A DNA stretch of 64,000 nucleotides from Sphingomonadaceae bacterium. Lineage in GTDB: Bacteria; Pseudomonadota; Alphaproteobacteria; Sphingomonadales; Sphingomonadaceae. The stretch is from positions 10,718-74,717 of the forward strand of contig JACKLA010000008.1 of assembly GCA_024236155.1 (NCBI GenBank), written 5' to 3'. This document shows, in pieces, positions 43,652 through 52,363 of the stretch. A model generated the notes under the pieces. That model worked only from the letters and a program-made list of their open reading frames with translations, did not search any database and had not been told where the DNA came from. Within the stretch, counting starts at the first letter, position 1, and each line of letters opens with the position of its first letter. A program made the position numbers and the translations under genes.

Positions 43652-44416
43652 ATGAGCCGCCCGGCAATTCTCGTGACCGGGGGGGCGAAGCGCCTCGGCG
43701 CGGTTGTCGCCCGGGCGTTTGGCGAGGCCGGATGGCATGTGGTGATCCACTATGGCCGCTCGGCGCGCGAGGCGGAGGCGCTGGCCGACAGCCTGCCCAG
43801 CGCCGAGGCGATCCATTGCGACCTGGCCGATGGCGATGCGGCGGTGAAACTGGTCGAGGCGCTGGCCGCGCGGCTCGATGACTGGCGCGTGCTGGTCAAT
43901 TGCGCGGCGATCTTCCGGCCCGACGATGTAACCGGCCTCGACCCGCAAACGTATATGCGTTCGATGCAGATAAACGCGAAAACCCCGACCCGCATGGCGC
44001 AGGCATTCCTGCGCAGCGCGCGCGCAAGTGGCGGGCGGCGCGTGATCCAGTTTACCGACCAGAAGCTGGCCAACCCCAATCCCGATTTCTTCAGTTACAC
44101 CATCAGCAAGCACGCTATGGCAGGGGCAATCCCGTTGCTGGCGATGGGGGCATGCGGGCCCGAAGACAGGGTCTATGGCCTTGCGCCCGGCGCTATCCTG
44201 CCGAGCCACGACCAGAGCGAGGATGAAATCGAGCGCAGCCATGTGCTGAACCTGCTCGGCCGCAAGACCGATGCACAGGAAATCGCCGATGCGGCGTTGT
44301 TCCTCGCCACCGGGCATCTGGCGAATGGCGAGACGCTCTATGTCGACAGCGGGCAGCACCTGTTCAACCAGCAGCGCGACGTGATCTATCTTGCACGGGA
44401 AAGCGCGGCATCGTGA
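43652..44416 (+). CDS. SDR-family oxidoreductase, FolM/pteridine reductase-like
   Basis: A 254-residue short-chain dehydrogenase. It starts AILVTGGAKRLGAVVARAF and carries an Arg/Lys-containing NADPH-type turn (HYGRSAREAEAL), NCAAIFRPDD in place of NNAG, and FTDQKLANPNPDFFSYTISKHAM with the catalytic Tyr-Lys. The Gly-Gly-Ala-Lys-Arg-Leu-Gly start and the Asp-Gln-Lys sequence before the catalytic Tyr are typical of FolM and pteridine reductases. The GTG start of the cytochrome b gene overlaps its stop, forming a three-gene operon. Confidence 0.8.
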   Translation: MSRPAILVTGGAKRLGAVVARAFGEAGWHVVIHYGRSAREAEALADSLPSAEAIHCDLADGDAAVKLVEALAARLDDWRVLVNCAAIFRPDDVTGLDPQTYMRSMQINAKTPTRMAQAFLRSARASGGRRVIQFTDQKLANPNPDFFSYTISKHAMAGAIPLLAMGACGPEDRVYGLAPGAILPSHDQSEDEIERSHVLNLLGRKTDAQEIADAALFLATGHLANGETLYVDSGQHLFNQQRDVIYLARESAAS

Positions 44417-45081
44417 AACGCCACGCGCTCAGCACCCGGTTGTGGCACTGGCTGAACCTCGCCTGCGTGGTGATCCTGTTCATGAGCGGGCTCAACATCT
44501 CGAATGCGCATCGCTATCTCTATTGGGGTGACGCCGGATTCTCGCCTGCCGACGCTTGGCTGGCGGTGCCACGCTTTCCCGGCTGGGCGACGATTCCCGA
44601 CTATTACAGCCTTGCGAAAGCGCGCGACTGGCATGTTCTGATGGCATGGCCCTTTGCCATCGGCCTGCTGTTCGTATGGGTTGCCATGCTGGCGAACCGT
44701 CACTTCTGGCACGATTTGCGGACCACTCGCGCCGAGTGGCGGGCCAAGGCGGTCCTTGCCGACGTGGTCGACCACATCAGGCTGAAATTCGACCACACCC
44801 ACGGCAAATACAATTTCCTCCAGAAGCTCGCCTATGGCGTGGTGCTCGGCGTGTTCCTGCCCGGAATGGTCTTTACCGGCCTTGCGATCAGCCCCGGCTT
44901 CGAGCCAGCCGCACCCTGGCTGGTCGATCTGCTAGGCGGCAGGCAGAGCGCGCGCAGCCTGCATTTCATTTTCGCTTTCGGCCTGTTCGGCTTCTTCGTC
45001 GTGCATGTGGTGCTGGTGCTGCTCAACAAGCCGTTTGCCCTGCTGCGCGATATGGTCACTGGTGGGAGGGCCCAGCCATGA
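44413..45081 (+). CDS. Cytochrome b561-type membrane protein
   Basis: A 222-residue inner-membrane protein with about four helices and well-placed heme-ligand His residues: STRLWHWLNLACVVILFMSGL (helix 1), DWHVLMAWPFAIGLLFVWVAML (helix 2), KLAYGVVLGVFLPGMVFTGLAIS (helix 3) and SLHFIFAFGLFGFFVVHVVLVLLN (helix 4). It should carry electrons between the quinone pool and a periplasmic partner, here surely the molybdoenzyme encoded next. GTG start at 44413; its stop overlaps the next gene by 4 bp. Confidence 0.85.
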   Translation: MKRHALSTRLWHWLNLACVVILFMSGLNISNAHRYLYWGDAGFSPADAWLAVPRFPGWATIPDYYSLAKARDWHVLMAWPFAIGLLFVWVAMLANRHFWHDLRTTRAEWRAKAVLADVVDHIRLKFDHTHGKYNFLQKLAYGVVLGVFLPGMVFTGLAISPGFEPAAPWLVDLLGGRQSARSLHFIFAFGLFGFFVVHVVLVLLNKPFALLRDMVTGGRAQP

Positions 45082-45830
45082 GCGGATCGGTCGGCCGTCG
45101 TGGTTTCCTTGCCGGGGCAAGCGCATTGTTCGTCGGTGCATGCTCGAAAGTGGCGGAAACCGATACGGCGCAATCGCTGTTTTCCGCTGCGCAGGGCTGG
45201 CACCGCAAGGTCCACCGCTCGCTGGCGGAGCGCAAGGCGCTGGCGAAGGAATATCCGCGCTCGGCCATCTCGCCCAGCTTTCGCGGCAATGGCTCGCGCA
45301 CCGTCGATACCGACGCCTATCGCGCCTCGCTGGCTGGTGGTTTTGCCGATTGGCGGCTGGAAGTGACCGGCATGGTCGACACGCCGCTGTCGCTCACGCT
45401 CGACAACATCCGCAAGCTGCCGCAGCGCACCCAGATCACCCGCCACGACTGCGTGGAAGGGTGGAGCGCGATCGGCGAATGGACCGGGCCGCAGCTATCG
45501 GTCCTGCTCGAAGCCGCAGGGGTGCAGGAAGGCGCGAAGTTCGTCGTCTTCCACTGCGCCGATACCTATAAGGGCGGGCGTTATTATGAGAGCGTCGACC
45601 TGATCGACGCCTACCATCCGCAAACCATCGTCGCGCACAAGCTCAACGGCGAGCCGCTGCCCGAAAAGAACGGCGCCCCGCTGCGCATGCGGATCGAGCG
45701 GCAGCTGGGTTACAAGCACGCCAAATACCTTACCGCGATCGAGCTGGTCGACAGCCTCGAGCATATCGGTGAAGGCGAAGGCGGCTACTGGGAAGACCGC
45801 GCGGGCTACCAGTGGTATGCGGGGATCTAA
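45078..45830 (+). CDS. Sulfite-oxidase-fold molybdoenzyme with Tat signal
   Basis: A 250-residue protein with a twin-arginine signal (SVGRRGFLAGASALFVGAC) that includes a possible lipobox Cys. The sulfite-oxidase-type molybdopterin domain shows RLEVTGMVDTPLSLTLDNIRKLPQ and RHDCVEGWSAIGEWTGPQLSVLL, where the Cys should bind molybdenum, then YYESVDLIDAYHPQTIVAHKLNGEPLP and RQLGYKHAKYL. It resembles YedY/MsrP-like enzymes but pairs with a cytochrome b561 instead of MsrQ. The substrate is unknown; methionine sulfoxide or another S- or N-oxide is possible. Confidence 0.85.
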   Translation: MSGSVGRRGFLAGASALFVGACSKVAETDTAQSLFSAAQGWHRKVHRSLAERKALAKEYPRSAISPSFRGNGSRTVDTDAYRASLAGGFADWRLEVTGMVDTPLSLTLDNIRKLPQRTQITRHDCVEGWSAIGEWTGPQLSVLLEAAGVQEGAKFVVFHCADTYKGGRYYESVDLIDAYHPQTIVAHKLNGEPLPEKNGAPLRMRIERQLGYKHAKYLTAIELVDSLEHIGEGEGGYWEDRAGYQWYAGI

Positions 45831-46267
45831 CCCTCGGGATAGCGCCGGTTCATCGCATCCCAGCTCAGCCGCACCAGCTGCTCCAGCACATCGAGGTCAA
45901 TATCGGCCAGCTTGTTGACGTAGAGGCACGATGCCCCTGTTGAATGCTTGCCCAGCCGCTCCATCAATTCGTCGCAGCGCAGCCCGGTCTCCTCATCGCA
46001 ATACCGGCCCATAAGGTAGATCGAATGTTTCGCCTTGCGCGGCGAGAAACCGGTGCGGCACATGTCGCCCTCGCGCCCGCTGTCATATTTGTAGTGATAG
46101 CTGCCATAGCCGATGATGCTCGGCCCCCACATCTTCGGCGTCTCGCCCGTCACCCGCCGGAACAGCGCATCGAGCACCATCGCATCCTCACGCTTCGCCG
46201 CCGGTTCGACCGTGGCGATAAAATCTGCCGGATCGACATCGGTAATCTGTGTCTTCGCCTCTGCCAT
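45827..46267 (-). CDS. DUF1801 domain protein
   Basis: A 146-residue cytosolic protein of the DUF1801 family. Family marks are EDAMVLDALFRRVTGETPKMWGPSIIGYGSYHYKYDSGREGD, FSPRKAKHSIYLMG, and GKHSTGASCLYVNKLADIDLDVLEQLV. The function is not known. It runs tail-to-tail with the molybdoenzyme gene (4-bp overlap) and is divergent from the CFA-synthase-like gene. Confidence 0.85.
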   Translation of the reverse strand: MAEAKTQITDVDPADFIATVEPAAKREDAMVLDALFRRVTGETPKMWGPSIIGYGSYHYKYDSGREGDMCRTGFSPRKAKHSIYLMGRYCDEETGLRCDELMERLGKHSTGASCLYVNKLADIDLDVLEQLVRLSWDAMNRRYPEG

Positions 46268-46357
46268 CGCCCTCCCCTTCCATTGACAGGCTGGTGCATC
46301 ACCCGCACTCTGCCAGCAGGGCGGAAACTATAACACAAAAACGGGGACACAGCGCCT

Positions 46358-47704
46358 ATGTGGCTACTCGACAAATTCCTGACCAAGGTGATCAGGCATG
46401 GCCAGCTGATCGTGACCGATCATGACGGCAAGGAATACACTTATGGTCCGGGCGGCGAATATCGGCCCGAAGTCGGCGGCAGGCCCGGCCCAGTGCGGAT
46501 CAGGCTGACCAACAGGAAGGCGGCAAACCACATCGTGCGCTATCCGCAGCTGGGTGCGGGCGAGGCCTTCATGTGGGGCTGGCTGGAGGTCGAGGAACCA
46601 CACGATATCCGCGACATGATCCTGCTGGTGACGATGAACGCCAAGCGCAAGGGCGGCGCTTCGCTCAAGCCCAAGGGGCCGGTGCGCAAGGCGCTGCAAA
46701 AGACCGTGGCAAAGCTCGACGGGATCAATTTGCGCGGATCGGCGCGCAAGAATGCCGAGCATACCTACAACCTCACCCGCCAGCTCTACGAACGCTTCCT
46801 CGACGAGGATCGCCAATACACCATGGCCTATTACCGGGGGGATGACCCGGCCTCGACCAGCCTCGAGCAGGCGCAGATGGACAAGAAGGCGCATCTTGCC
46901 GCCAAGATGTATCTCAGGCGGCCGGAGGATAATGGCGGCAAGCGCATGAAGGTGCTCGACATCGGGTGCGGCTGGGGCGGCTTCGCGCTCTACCTCAGCC
47001 AGATGTATGATTGCGAAGTGCTGGGCGTCGCCCTCGCCCCCGACCAGGTCGCCTTCTGCAAGGAACGCGCGAAAGAGGCAGGCGTTGGGGACAAGGTCAA
47101 ATTCGCGCTGATGGATTACCGCGATGTGGAGGCCGAGGAAGGCGGACGGTTCGACCGCATCTCCAGCGTTGGCCTGCTCGAACATGTCGGCACGATCCAC
47201 TATCCGCAGTTCTTCGAACACACCAACCGCCTGCTCAAGCCCGACGGAGTGATGGTCAGCCACTGCTGCGGCCGCGCGGGCGCGCCCGGCTTCACCGACG
47301 CCTGGACCCGCAAATATATCTTCCCCGGCGGCTATATCCCCGCGCTGAGCGAACTGGTGACCCAGAGCGAACGCTACAAGTGGCAGGTGATGGATGTGGA
47401 GGCGATGCGATACCACTACAGCTGGACGCTGGAGGAATGGTACAAACGCACCGTCATGCACCGCGCCGAGATCGTCGAGATGTATGACGAGGAGTTCTAC
47501 CGCATGTGGCTGTTCTACCTTGCCGGGGCAGAACAGAGTTTTCGCAATGGCAATATGGTCAACTGGCAGCTGCAATATGTGAAAGACCGCGAGGCGATCC
47601 CGATGACGCGGGAGTATATCGAGGAAGAGAGCGCCCGCTTGCGCGAACGCGGTGTGGTGCCGGAGTGGCGGTTTGCGGAGGGGCTGCGGGAGGCGGCGGA
47701 GTAA
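46358..47704 (+). CDS. Cyclopropane-fatty-acyl-phospholipid synthase family methyltransferase
   Basis: A 448-residue member of the CFAS family, which transfers a methylene group from SAM to unsaturated lipid chains. The N-terminal lipid-binding domain (residues 1-130) precedes RQLYERFLDEDRQYTMAYY. SAM motif I is VLDIGCGWGGFALYLSQMY, then VGLLEHVGTIHYPQFFEH and YSWTLEEWYKRT with the bicarbonate-site residues. Length is slightly above E. coli CFA (382). The real product could be a cyclopropane or a branched methyl fatty acid. Confidence 0.88.
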   Translation: MWLLDKFLTKVIRHGQLIVTDHDGKEYTYGPGGEYRPEVGGRPGPVRIRLTNRKAANHIVRYPQLGAGEAFMWGWLEVEEPHDIRDMILLVTMNAKRKGGASLKPKGPVRKALQKTVAKLDGINLRGSARKNAEHTYNLTRQLYERFLDEDRQYTMAYYRGDDPASTSLEQAQMDKKAHLAAKMYLRRPEDNGGKRMKVLDIGCGWGGFALYLSQMYDCEVLGVALAPDQVAFCKERAKEAGVGDKVKFALMDYRDVEAEEGGRFDRISSVGLLEHVGTIHYPQFFEHTNRLLKPDGVMVSHCCGRAGAPGFTDAWTRKYIFPGGYIPALSELVTQSERYKWQVMDVEAMRYHYSWTLEEWYKRTVMHRAEIVEMYDEEFYRMWLFYLAGAEQSFRNGNMVNWQLQYVKDREAIPMTREYIEEESARLRERGVVPEWRFAEGLREAAE

Positions 47705-47741
47705 GCTGTCACGAATACTTCCACCGCGCCCGTGCTCTCAA

Positions 47742-49481
47742 CTATTCGATCGTAAAGTAGCGCACATTGGTGAAGCTGGAACAACCGGCCGAATTGCAAG
47801 CGCGCACGTTCCAGCGGTAGGTGTGGCCGCTCTCCAGCCGCGTGGTGTAGGATGTGCGGTCGCTCTGCCGATCGACGACCAGCTTGTTTGTCGTCATATC
47901 GCGAATGCCATAGTCGTAGTAGTCCGCGCCACGCACCGAATCCCAGCTGATACGGATCGTCGTTCCACGCATGCGCTGACCCGGCGATGCCGAGTATCCC
48001 GGCGAAAGACCGCCCGGCATCGAAGGCCTGGAACTTGCCGAACGGCTTGTCGTACCCGACCCGGAGCTGCTGCCGGATCCGGATCGCGTCGCAGACCCGC
48101 TCGACGCGGAAGACGACGGTGACGGGGTTGGCGCAGGTGTCGCCTGCTGCCGTGCGACATTGAAATAGGCGACAGGGGTAAATTGGGAGCAGCCCGCGGA
48201 ATTGCATGCCCGCACGTTCCAGCGATAGGTCCTGCCCTCTGACAAGCTTGCCCGAAGGCTGTTCGACGAAGTCTTCTGATCCACGACGAGCCTGTTGGTC
48301 GTCATGTCGCGCACGCCCAGATCGTATTCCGTTGCGCCTGCAACCGCGCTCCAGCGCAGTCTCACCCGGCTGCCCGAGACGGTTTCACCAGGGGACGAGG
48401 ACCGCCCCGGGCTGATGTCTCGTGGCACAGCAGGCACGGCAAGACGCGCCGGTGCAGCTGGTGTCGTGGTCGCTCGCGGGGAAGGCGTCGCCGTAGGACG
48501 AGCAGGCGGCGTGACGCGCGGTATGGGCGTCCTCGTCGCAGTGGGCATCGGTCGGGGTCGCGGCGGTGCAGCCTTGACGGAGAAGAATTGCGGAGCACTG
48601 AACTGGGAACATCCGCTCTCGTTGCAGGCGCGGATATTCCAGCGGTAATTGCGCCCTTCTTGCAAGCTGACACTGTGGGAAGTTGATGTGGAATTATCGT
48701 CAATCACAAGACGGTTGGTCGAGAGGTCGCGAACTCCGAAATCGTAGTAGGTTGCACCAGCAACCGCTCGCCAGCGTAACCGGACATTCCCCGATGCCAA
48801 TTGCTCGCCCAGTGCGCCACGCGATCCCGGAGCCAAGCCGACCGGTGGAACCAAGCGCGTCGCAGTTTGCGTCCTCGTTGCGAACGATGGACGACGCAGT
48901 GTCGTGGTCGCTGCACTTGAGGCGCCTGTTTGCGGGTCCACGAAAGCTCCTGGGAAATTCGCGCGCAATGCCGCTCCATTGTGGCAAATAGTCGAGCTGC
49001 TGCACACATTGTAGTGGAGGTGGTCACCTTGGCCGGACCTTTTCGGAACGATGTCATAAAGTACCGCAATCTGCTGTCCTTTCGCGACCGTCTGGTTCGG
49101 TCGTACGCTTGGGACGACATGAAGATATGCTCTCGCCATCCCGTTCGGTGAAGTCACTACGACTGCGTCACCCCACCTCGCCCCAAGACTTACGATCGTC
49201 GCAGTGCCTCCTTCGACGGCAACCACCGGGTCGCCAAACGTACCATCTATGTCGACCCCCGTATGGACCTTTGCCGCACAATCCTCGGACCACGGCACAC
49301 CATAATTCTGCGTGATTGTACCTTGGTGCGGCGCGCCTCGCCACTGTGTCCGACTGCCATAACCACAGCTTTCGAAAGCGCCCGCTTGCAAACCACGCGC
49401 TTCGTCTGACTGCAGCAACGCCGAGGCACCAATTGCGATGAACAACGCTGCACCCACAACGAACTTGTTTTTCCCGTCCAT
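47742..49481 (-). CDS. M23-family peptidase with three C-terminal Ig/FN3-like modules
   Basis: A 579-residue exported protein. A signal or anchor (KFVVGAALFIAIGASALL) is followed by a LytM/M23 domain (about residues 50-190): TGVDIDGTFGDPVVAVEGG with the zinc His/Asp, and GDHLHYNV with the HxH. Then come three repeats of about 70 residues, each with WRAVAGATYYDFGVRDL-like and YRWNIRACNESGCS-like signatures carrying two Cys. They are joined by Pro/Thr/Ser-rich linkers. It probably cuts peptidoglycan or another peptide outside the membrane, with the modules binding a target. ATG 49481 is chosen as the start of the signal. Confidence 0.8.
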   Translation of the reverse strand: MDGKNKFVVGAALFIAIGASALLQSDEARGLQAGAFESCGYGSRTQWRGAPHQGTITQNYGVPWSEDCAAKVHTGVDIDGTFGDPVVAVEGGTATIVSLGARWGDAVVVTSPNGMARAYLHVVPSVRPNQTVAKGQQIAVLYDIVPKRSGQGDHLHYNVCSSSTICHNGAALRANFPGAFVDPQTGASSAATTTLRRPSFATRTQTATRLVPPVGLAPGSRGALGEQLASGNVRLRWRAVAGATYYDFGVRDLSTNRLVIDDNSTSTSHSVSLQEGRNYRWNIRACNESGCSQFSAPQFFSVKAAPPRPRPMPTATRTPIPRVTPPARPTATPSPRATTTPAAPARLAVPAVPRDISPGRSSSPGETVSGSRVRLRWSAVAGATEYDLGVRDMTTNRLVVDQKTSSNSLRASLSEGRTYRWNVRACNSAGCSQFTPVAYFNVARQQATPAPTPSPSSSASSGSATRSGSGSSSGSGTTSRSASSRPSMPGGLSPGYSASPGQRMRGTTIRISWDSVRGADYYDYGIRDMTTNKLVVDRQSDRTSYTTRLESGHTYRWNVRACNSAGCSSFTNVRYFTIE

Positions 49482-49705
49482 AAGCCCCCAATTCGCCCTC
49501 AAAGAAAGATTGACCGCAACCCCATGGACTCGCAAGCCTTTTGCAACCAGCTTTCGGGCAGAGAGTTGTTGCGCTCTTGAACCATCGACACACAAGCCCG
49601 AACCCCACCAGCGCATACCGCCCTCGCCTGGCTAGCAATGCTGATGACGACCATCAGTTCCACATTACCCCTTGATGCAGGGCCAGGCGACAAACGAAGG
49701 CACAG

Positions 49706-50734
49706 CTACGCCTTGCCCACCAACTCCGCCTCCACCTTGGCGGTCAGCTCATCCAGCGACAGCTCGGGGTTGGGCTGCTGGAACAGGGCCGGCCAGTAGG
49801 AATGGACCGCCGAGTGTGCCTTGGCAATTTCCTCGCCATGGCCATAATAGACCGCAGCCAGTATCGCGGCCTGCGACCCGGTGATTGCTCCGGGTCCTGT
49901 CACCGGCGACAGCCCGACAGGGTTCTGGCCGGTGTAGAAGATCGGCGATCCGATCAGTTCATACCCGGTGGATATCCCGTCCCCGAGGTCCTTGAGCACA
50001 TTGCACAGCAGCCACGCGTCCCAATTGCCCGGTTCGGAGGTGAGATGCTGGAAGATATTCCAGCTCTGGTAAGGCGGGACGAAGGGGACGATATCGTGCG
50101 CGCGCTGATACCGCGTCGTGCAGGCGTCGAGGCCATTGTTCCGGTACCACGCGGCGAACATCGGATCGCCCGCCAGCGGCATGGCGTAGCCGTAGACCTG
50201 CATCTGTTTCGGGCCGTTGCCGCCGCCGAGGTATCCCTTGACGAAAGCCGCCATCAGCGGTGCCAGCGCAGCGCCTTTCGAATGGCCTGTAACGAGCAGC
50301 CCGTTATACTTCGACCAGTCGATCGCGAAGAGGTGCGGCGCAACCGCACTCCACAGCGTCTGCGCAGCCTCGAGGAAGCCCTTGTGGACGTTACCGATCA
50401 TCGTCCGACCGATGAACATCGGCACCAGTCGGGTCTCGTCATCTTCCCACCAGTCGAGGATGAAAGAAATGAAGCTCTCGAGATTGGTGTAGCTGAACCC
50501 GCTCAGCGTGCCGCGCAGCGACAGGACGATCCAATTGTCTTGCGTCGTGACGAGAAAACCCGCATCGGTATCGTAGGATCCGCGACTGAACAGGATCGGA
50601 TTGCTCGCGGCTCCGATCGGGTCCCAATATTTGAGGTCGGGAAAGAAGTTGGCAGGCACATCGGGCTGGATGGCGTAGGCGCTGATGGCCGCATCCAGCA
50701 TGCGCTGCGACAGTGTGTAGGATGAATAGGTCAT
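49706..50734 (-). CDS. Class 3 lipase-like alpha/beta hydrolase
   Basis: A 342-residue hydrolase of the lipase-3 type. The nucleophile elbow is GHSKGAALAPL in NGLLVTGHSKGA. Asp lies in RAHDIVPFVPP, and a late His (HSAVHSYW) may complete the triad. DNWIVLSLRGTLSGFSYTNLESF is the usual lipase-3 oxyanion region. There is no signal peptide. ATG 50734 has GGAGAA at a good distance; a much longer frame upstream runs antisense through the acyltransferase gene and is rejected. The substrate is unknown. Confidence 0.8.
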   Translation of the reverse strand: MTYSSYTLSQRMLDAAISAYAIQPDVPANFFPDLKYWDPIGAASNPILFSRGSYDTDAGFLVTTQDNWIVLSLRGTLSGFSYTNLESFISFILDWWEDDETRLVPMFIGRTMIGNVHKGFLEAAQTLWSAVAPHLFAIDWSKYNGLLVTGHSKGAALAPLMAAFVKGYLGGGNGPKQMQVYGYAMPLAGDPMFAAWYRNNGLDACTTRYQRAHDIVPFVPPYQSWNIFQHLTSEPGNWDAWLLCNVLKDLGDGISTGYELIGSPIFYTGQNPVGLSPVTGPGAITGSQAAILAAVYYGHGEEIAKAHSAVHSYWPALFQQPNPELSLDELTAKVEAELVGKA

Positions 50735-50898
50735 GGCGTCTTCTCCTCGCATTGCGCGATCCAGAGCCGATGACATCGATCCGGTGAAAGAAAAGACGAC
50801 TCTGTACCAATCGACAAAACACATCTTTGCCCCGATGCAGGGCGCGTTATTGTAAATATACGGCAAGCGCGCATGCACATGCCGCGCAAATTGGCGAT

Positions 50899-52230
50899 TT
50901 ATCGGTGCTTGCTCTTGAACCAGCCGTAAACCGGCCCGAACCCGACGAGCGCCGCGCCGATAAATGGCAACGCGACAACCCACCAGCGCACCCCGCTCTC
51001 GCCGAAGGGGCTGGCGATACTGATCGCGGCGGTCATGGCGAGCCCAGCGCAGATCATCAGCAAGCCCGCCACCAGCCGCCAGTGCGGCACCGGGCGGCCG
51101 TCTCTCGCGGGGCCGAAGCCTCGCTCGTACCGCGCAAAGATGCCGACCAGCGGCAGCAGCACAGCGACATAGAGCGCGAACCAGACTGGCCTTGCCAGCC
51201 ACCATTCGCTGCTGCCCGGCTCGACGTGCAGGCCCACGCCGCCCGCCAGCCACGCCGCCACCATCACCAGCACGAAGGCGGTGAGGTGCCACAGATAAAC
51301 GCTCATGATCATCCCGTTGAGCAGCACGGTCGCGGTCCAGATGCGCAGGCTTTCCAGCATGCGGCGTCCGGCGGGCTCGAGCGTAAGCACCAGCCCCGCC
51401 TGCATCACACCGAGCGCGAACAGCGCCAGGGTCGGCGGCATGGAATTGGTCATCTCCGCCCCGGGCACCCCGATCATCGCCACCGGATAGGGTCCGAAGC
51501 CGACCAGCAGGCCAAGCGCGGCTAGTCCGCCAAGAAACCACAGCAGCGCCCTTCCCCCGCCCATCCGCCCGTCACGCCAGGCATAGCCGAGTTGGTGGAT
51601 GCCGACCCAGACGAACAGGAAATTGGCGAAGTTGACGTAGGGCACGCGGTAGAACAGCGTCAGCATGTCGACCAGCACGGCGCAGGCGGCAAGCCAGGCG
51701 AAGCTCCAAAAGCCGATCTTGCGCCATGCGGCGTAGGAGAATGGCACCAGCGCCGTCACCAGCAGGTACACCGCGAGGAACCACACCGGCACCAGTGCGA
51801 GCGAGGTCGCAAGTTTCACCACCTCGCGCTCGACCCCGACCATGGTACCGAAGAAGGCGAAGACCGCCCAGGCCAGCAGCACCGGGAACACCGGGTTGAT
51901 CAGCCGCTGGATCCGGCTCGCGAACCATTCCGCATAGGGTTTGCCGTCGCGCAATTGCGCGGCCCAGCTCACCCCGTTGGAATATCCACCGACAAGGAAG
52001 AAGATCGGCATCACCTGGAAGCCCCAGGTCAGCCATTGGGTCCACGGAATGATGCCGAGCAGGTGCCCACCCTGCACCTCGCCCGCCGCGTCGATATAGG
52101 GCGCGGCGACCAGCCAGTGGCCGATCACCACCGCGAGGATGGAAAAGGCGCGCAGGAAATCGACCCAGCGGTTGCGTTCCGGCGGGGCCTGCTGCGCCAT
52201 CGCCTTCGCCGTGTTCCACATCGAACGCAT
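50899..52230 (-). CDS. Membrane acyltransferase (acyltransferase_3/OafA family)
   Basis: A 443-residue integral membrane protein with about ten hydrophobic helices. The N-terminus RWVDFLRAFSILAVVIGHWLVAAPY is the family's R-x-x-D-x-R/L-A-x-x-I-x-x-V-x-x-H pattern with the conserved His. WGFQVMPIFFLVGGYSN follows. It transfers acyl groups onto surface sugars or lipids; the acceptor cannot be told. It starts at ATG 52230, divergent from the frameshifted secreted protein. Confidence 0.85.
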   Translation of the reverse strand: MRSMWNTAKAMAQQAPPERNRWVDFLRAFSILAVVIGHWLVAAPYIDAAGEVQGGHLLGIIPWTQWLTWGFQVMPIFFLVGGYSNGVSWAAQLRDGKPYAEWFASRIQRLINPVFPVLLAWAVFAFFGTMVGVEREVVKLATSLALVPVWFLAVYLLVTALVPFSYAAWRKIGFWSFAWLAACAVLVDMLTLFYRVPYVNFANFLFVWVGIHQLGYAWRDGRMGGGRALLWFLGGLAALGLLVGFGPYPVAMIGVPGAEMTNSMPPTLALFALGVMQAGLVLTLEPAGRRMLESLRIWTATVLLNGMIMSVYLWHLTAFVLVMVAAWLAGGVGLHVEPGSSEWWLARPVWFALYVAVLLPLVGIFARYERGFGPARDGRPVPHWRLVAGLLMICAGLAMTAAISIASPFGESGVRWWVVALPFIGAALVGFGPVYGWFKSKHR

Positions 52231-52363
52231 TCGCCTCTCCCGTTTCACGCTCGCAGATTAGGTGGCGTGCCGCGCGGGCTTTGCCAAGTCCGCCCACGCA
52301 TTTCGCTATGCAAGCCAGAGGGTTGCCCGTATTCCGGCAGGCGGTTGCTACAAGGGCGAGGAA

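Noticed and set aside
50735..51541. 269-codon N-terminal extension of the lipase
   Set aside because: It is antisense to the acyltransferase, and a ribosome-binding site supports the start at 50734.
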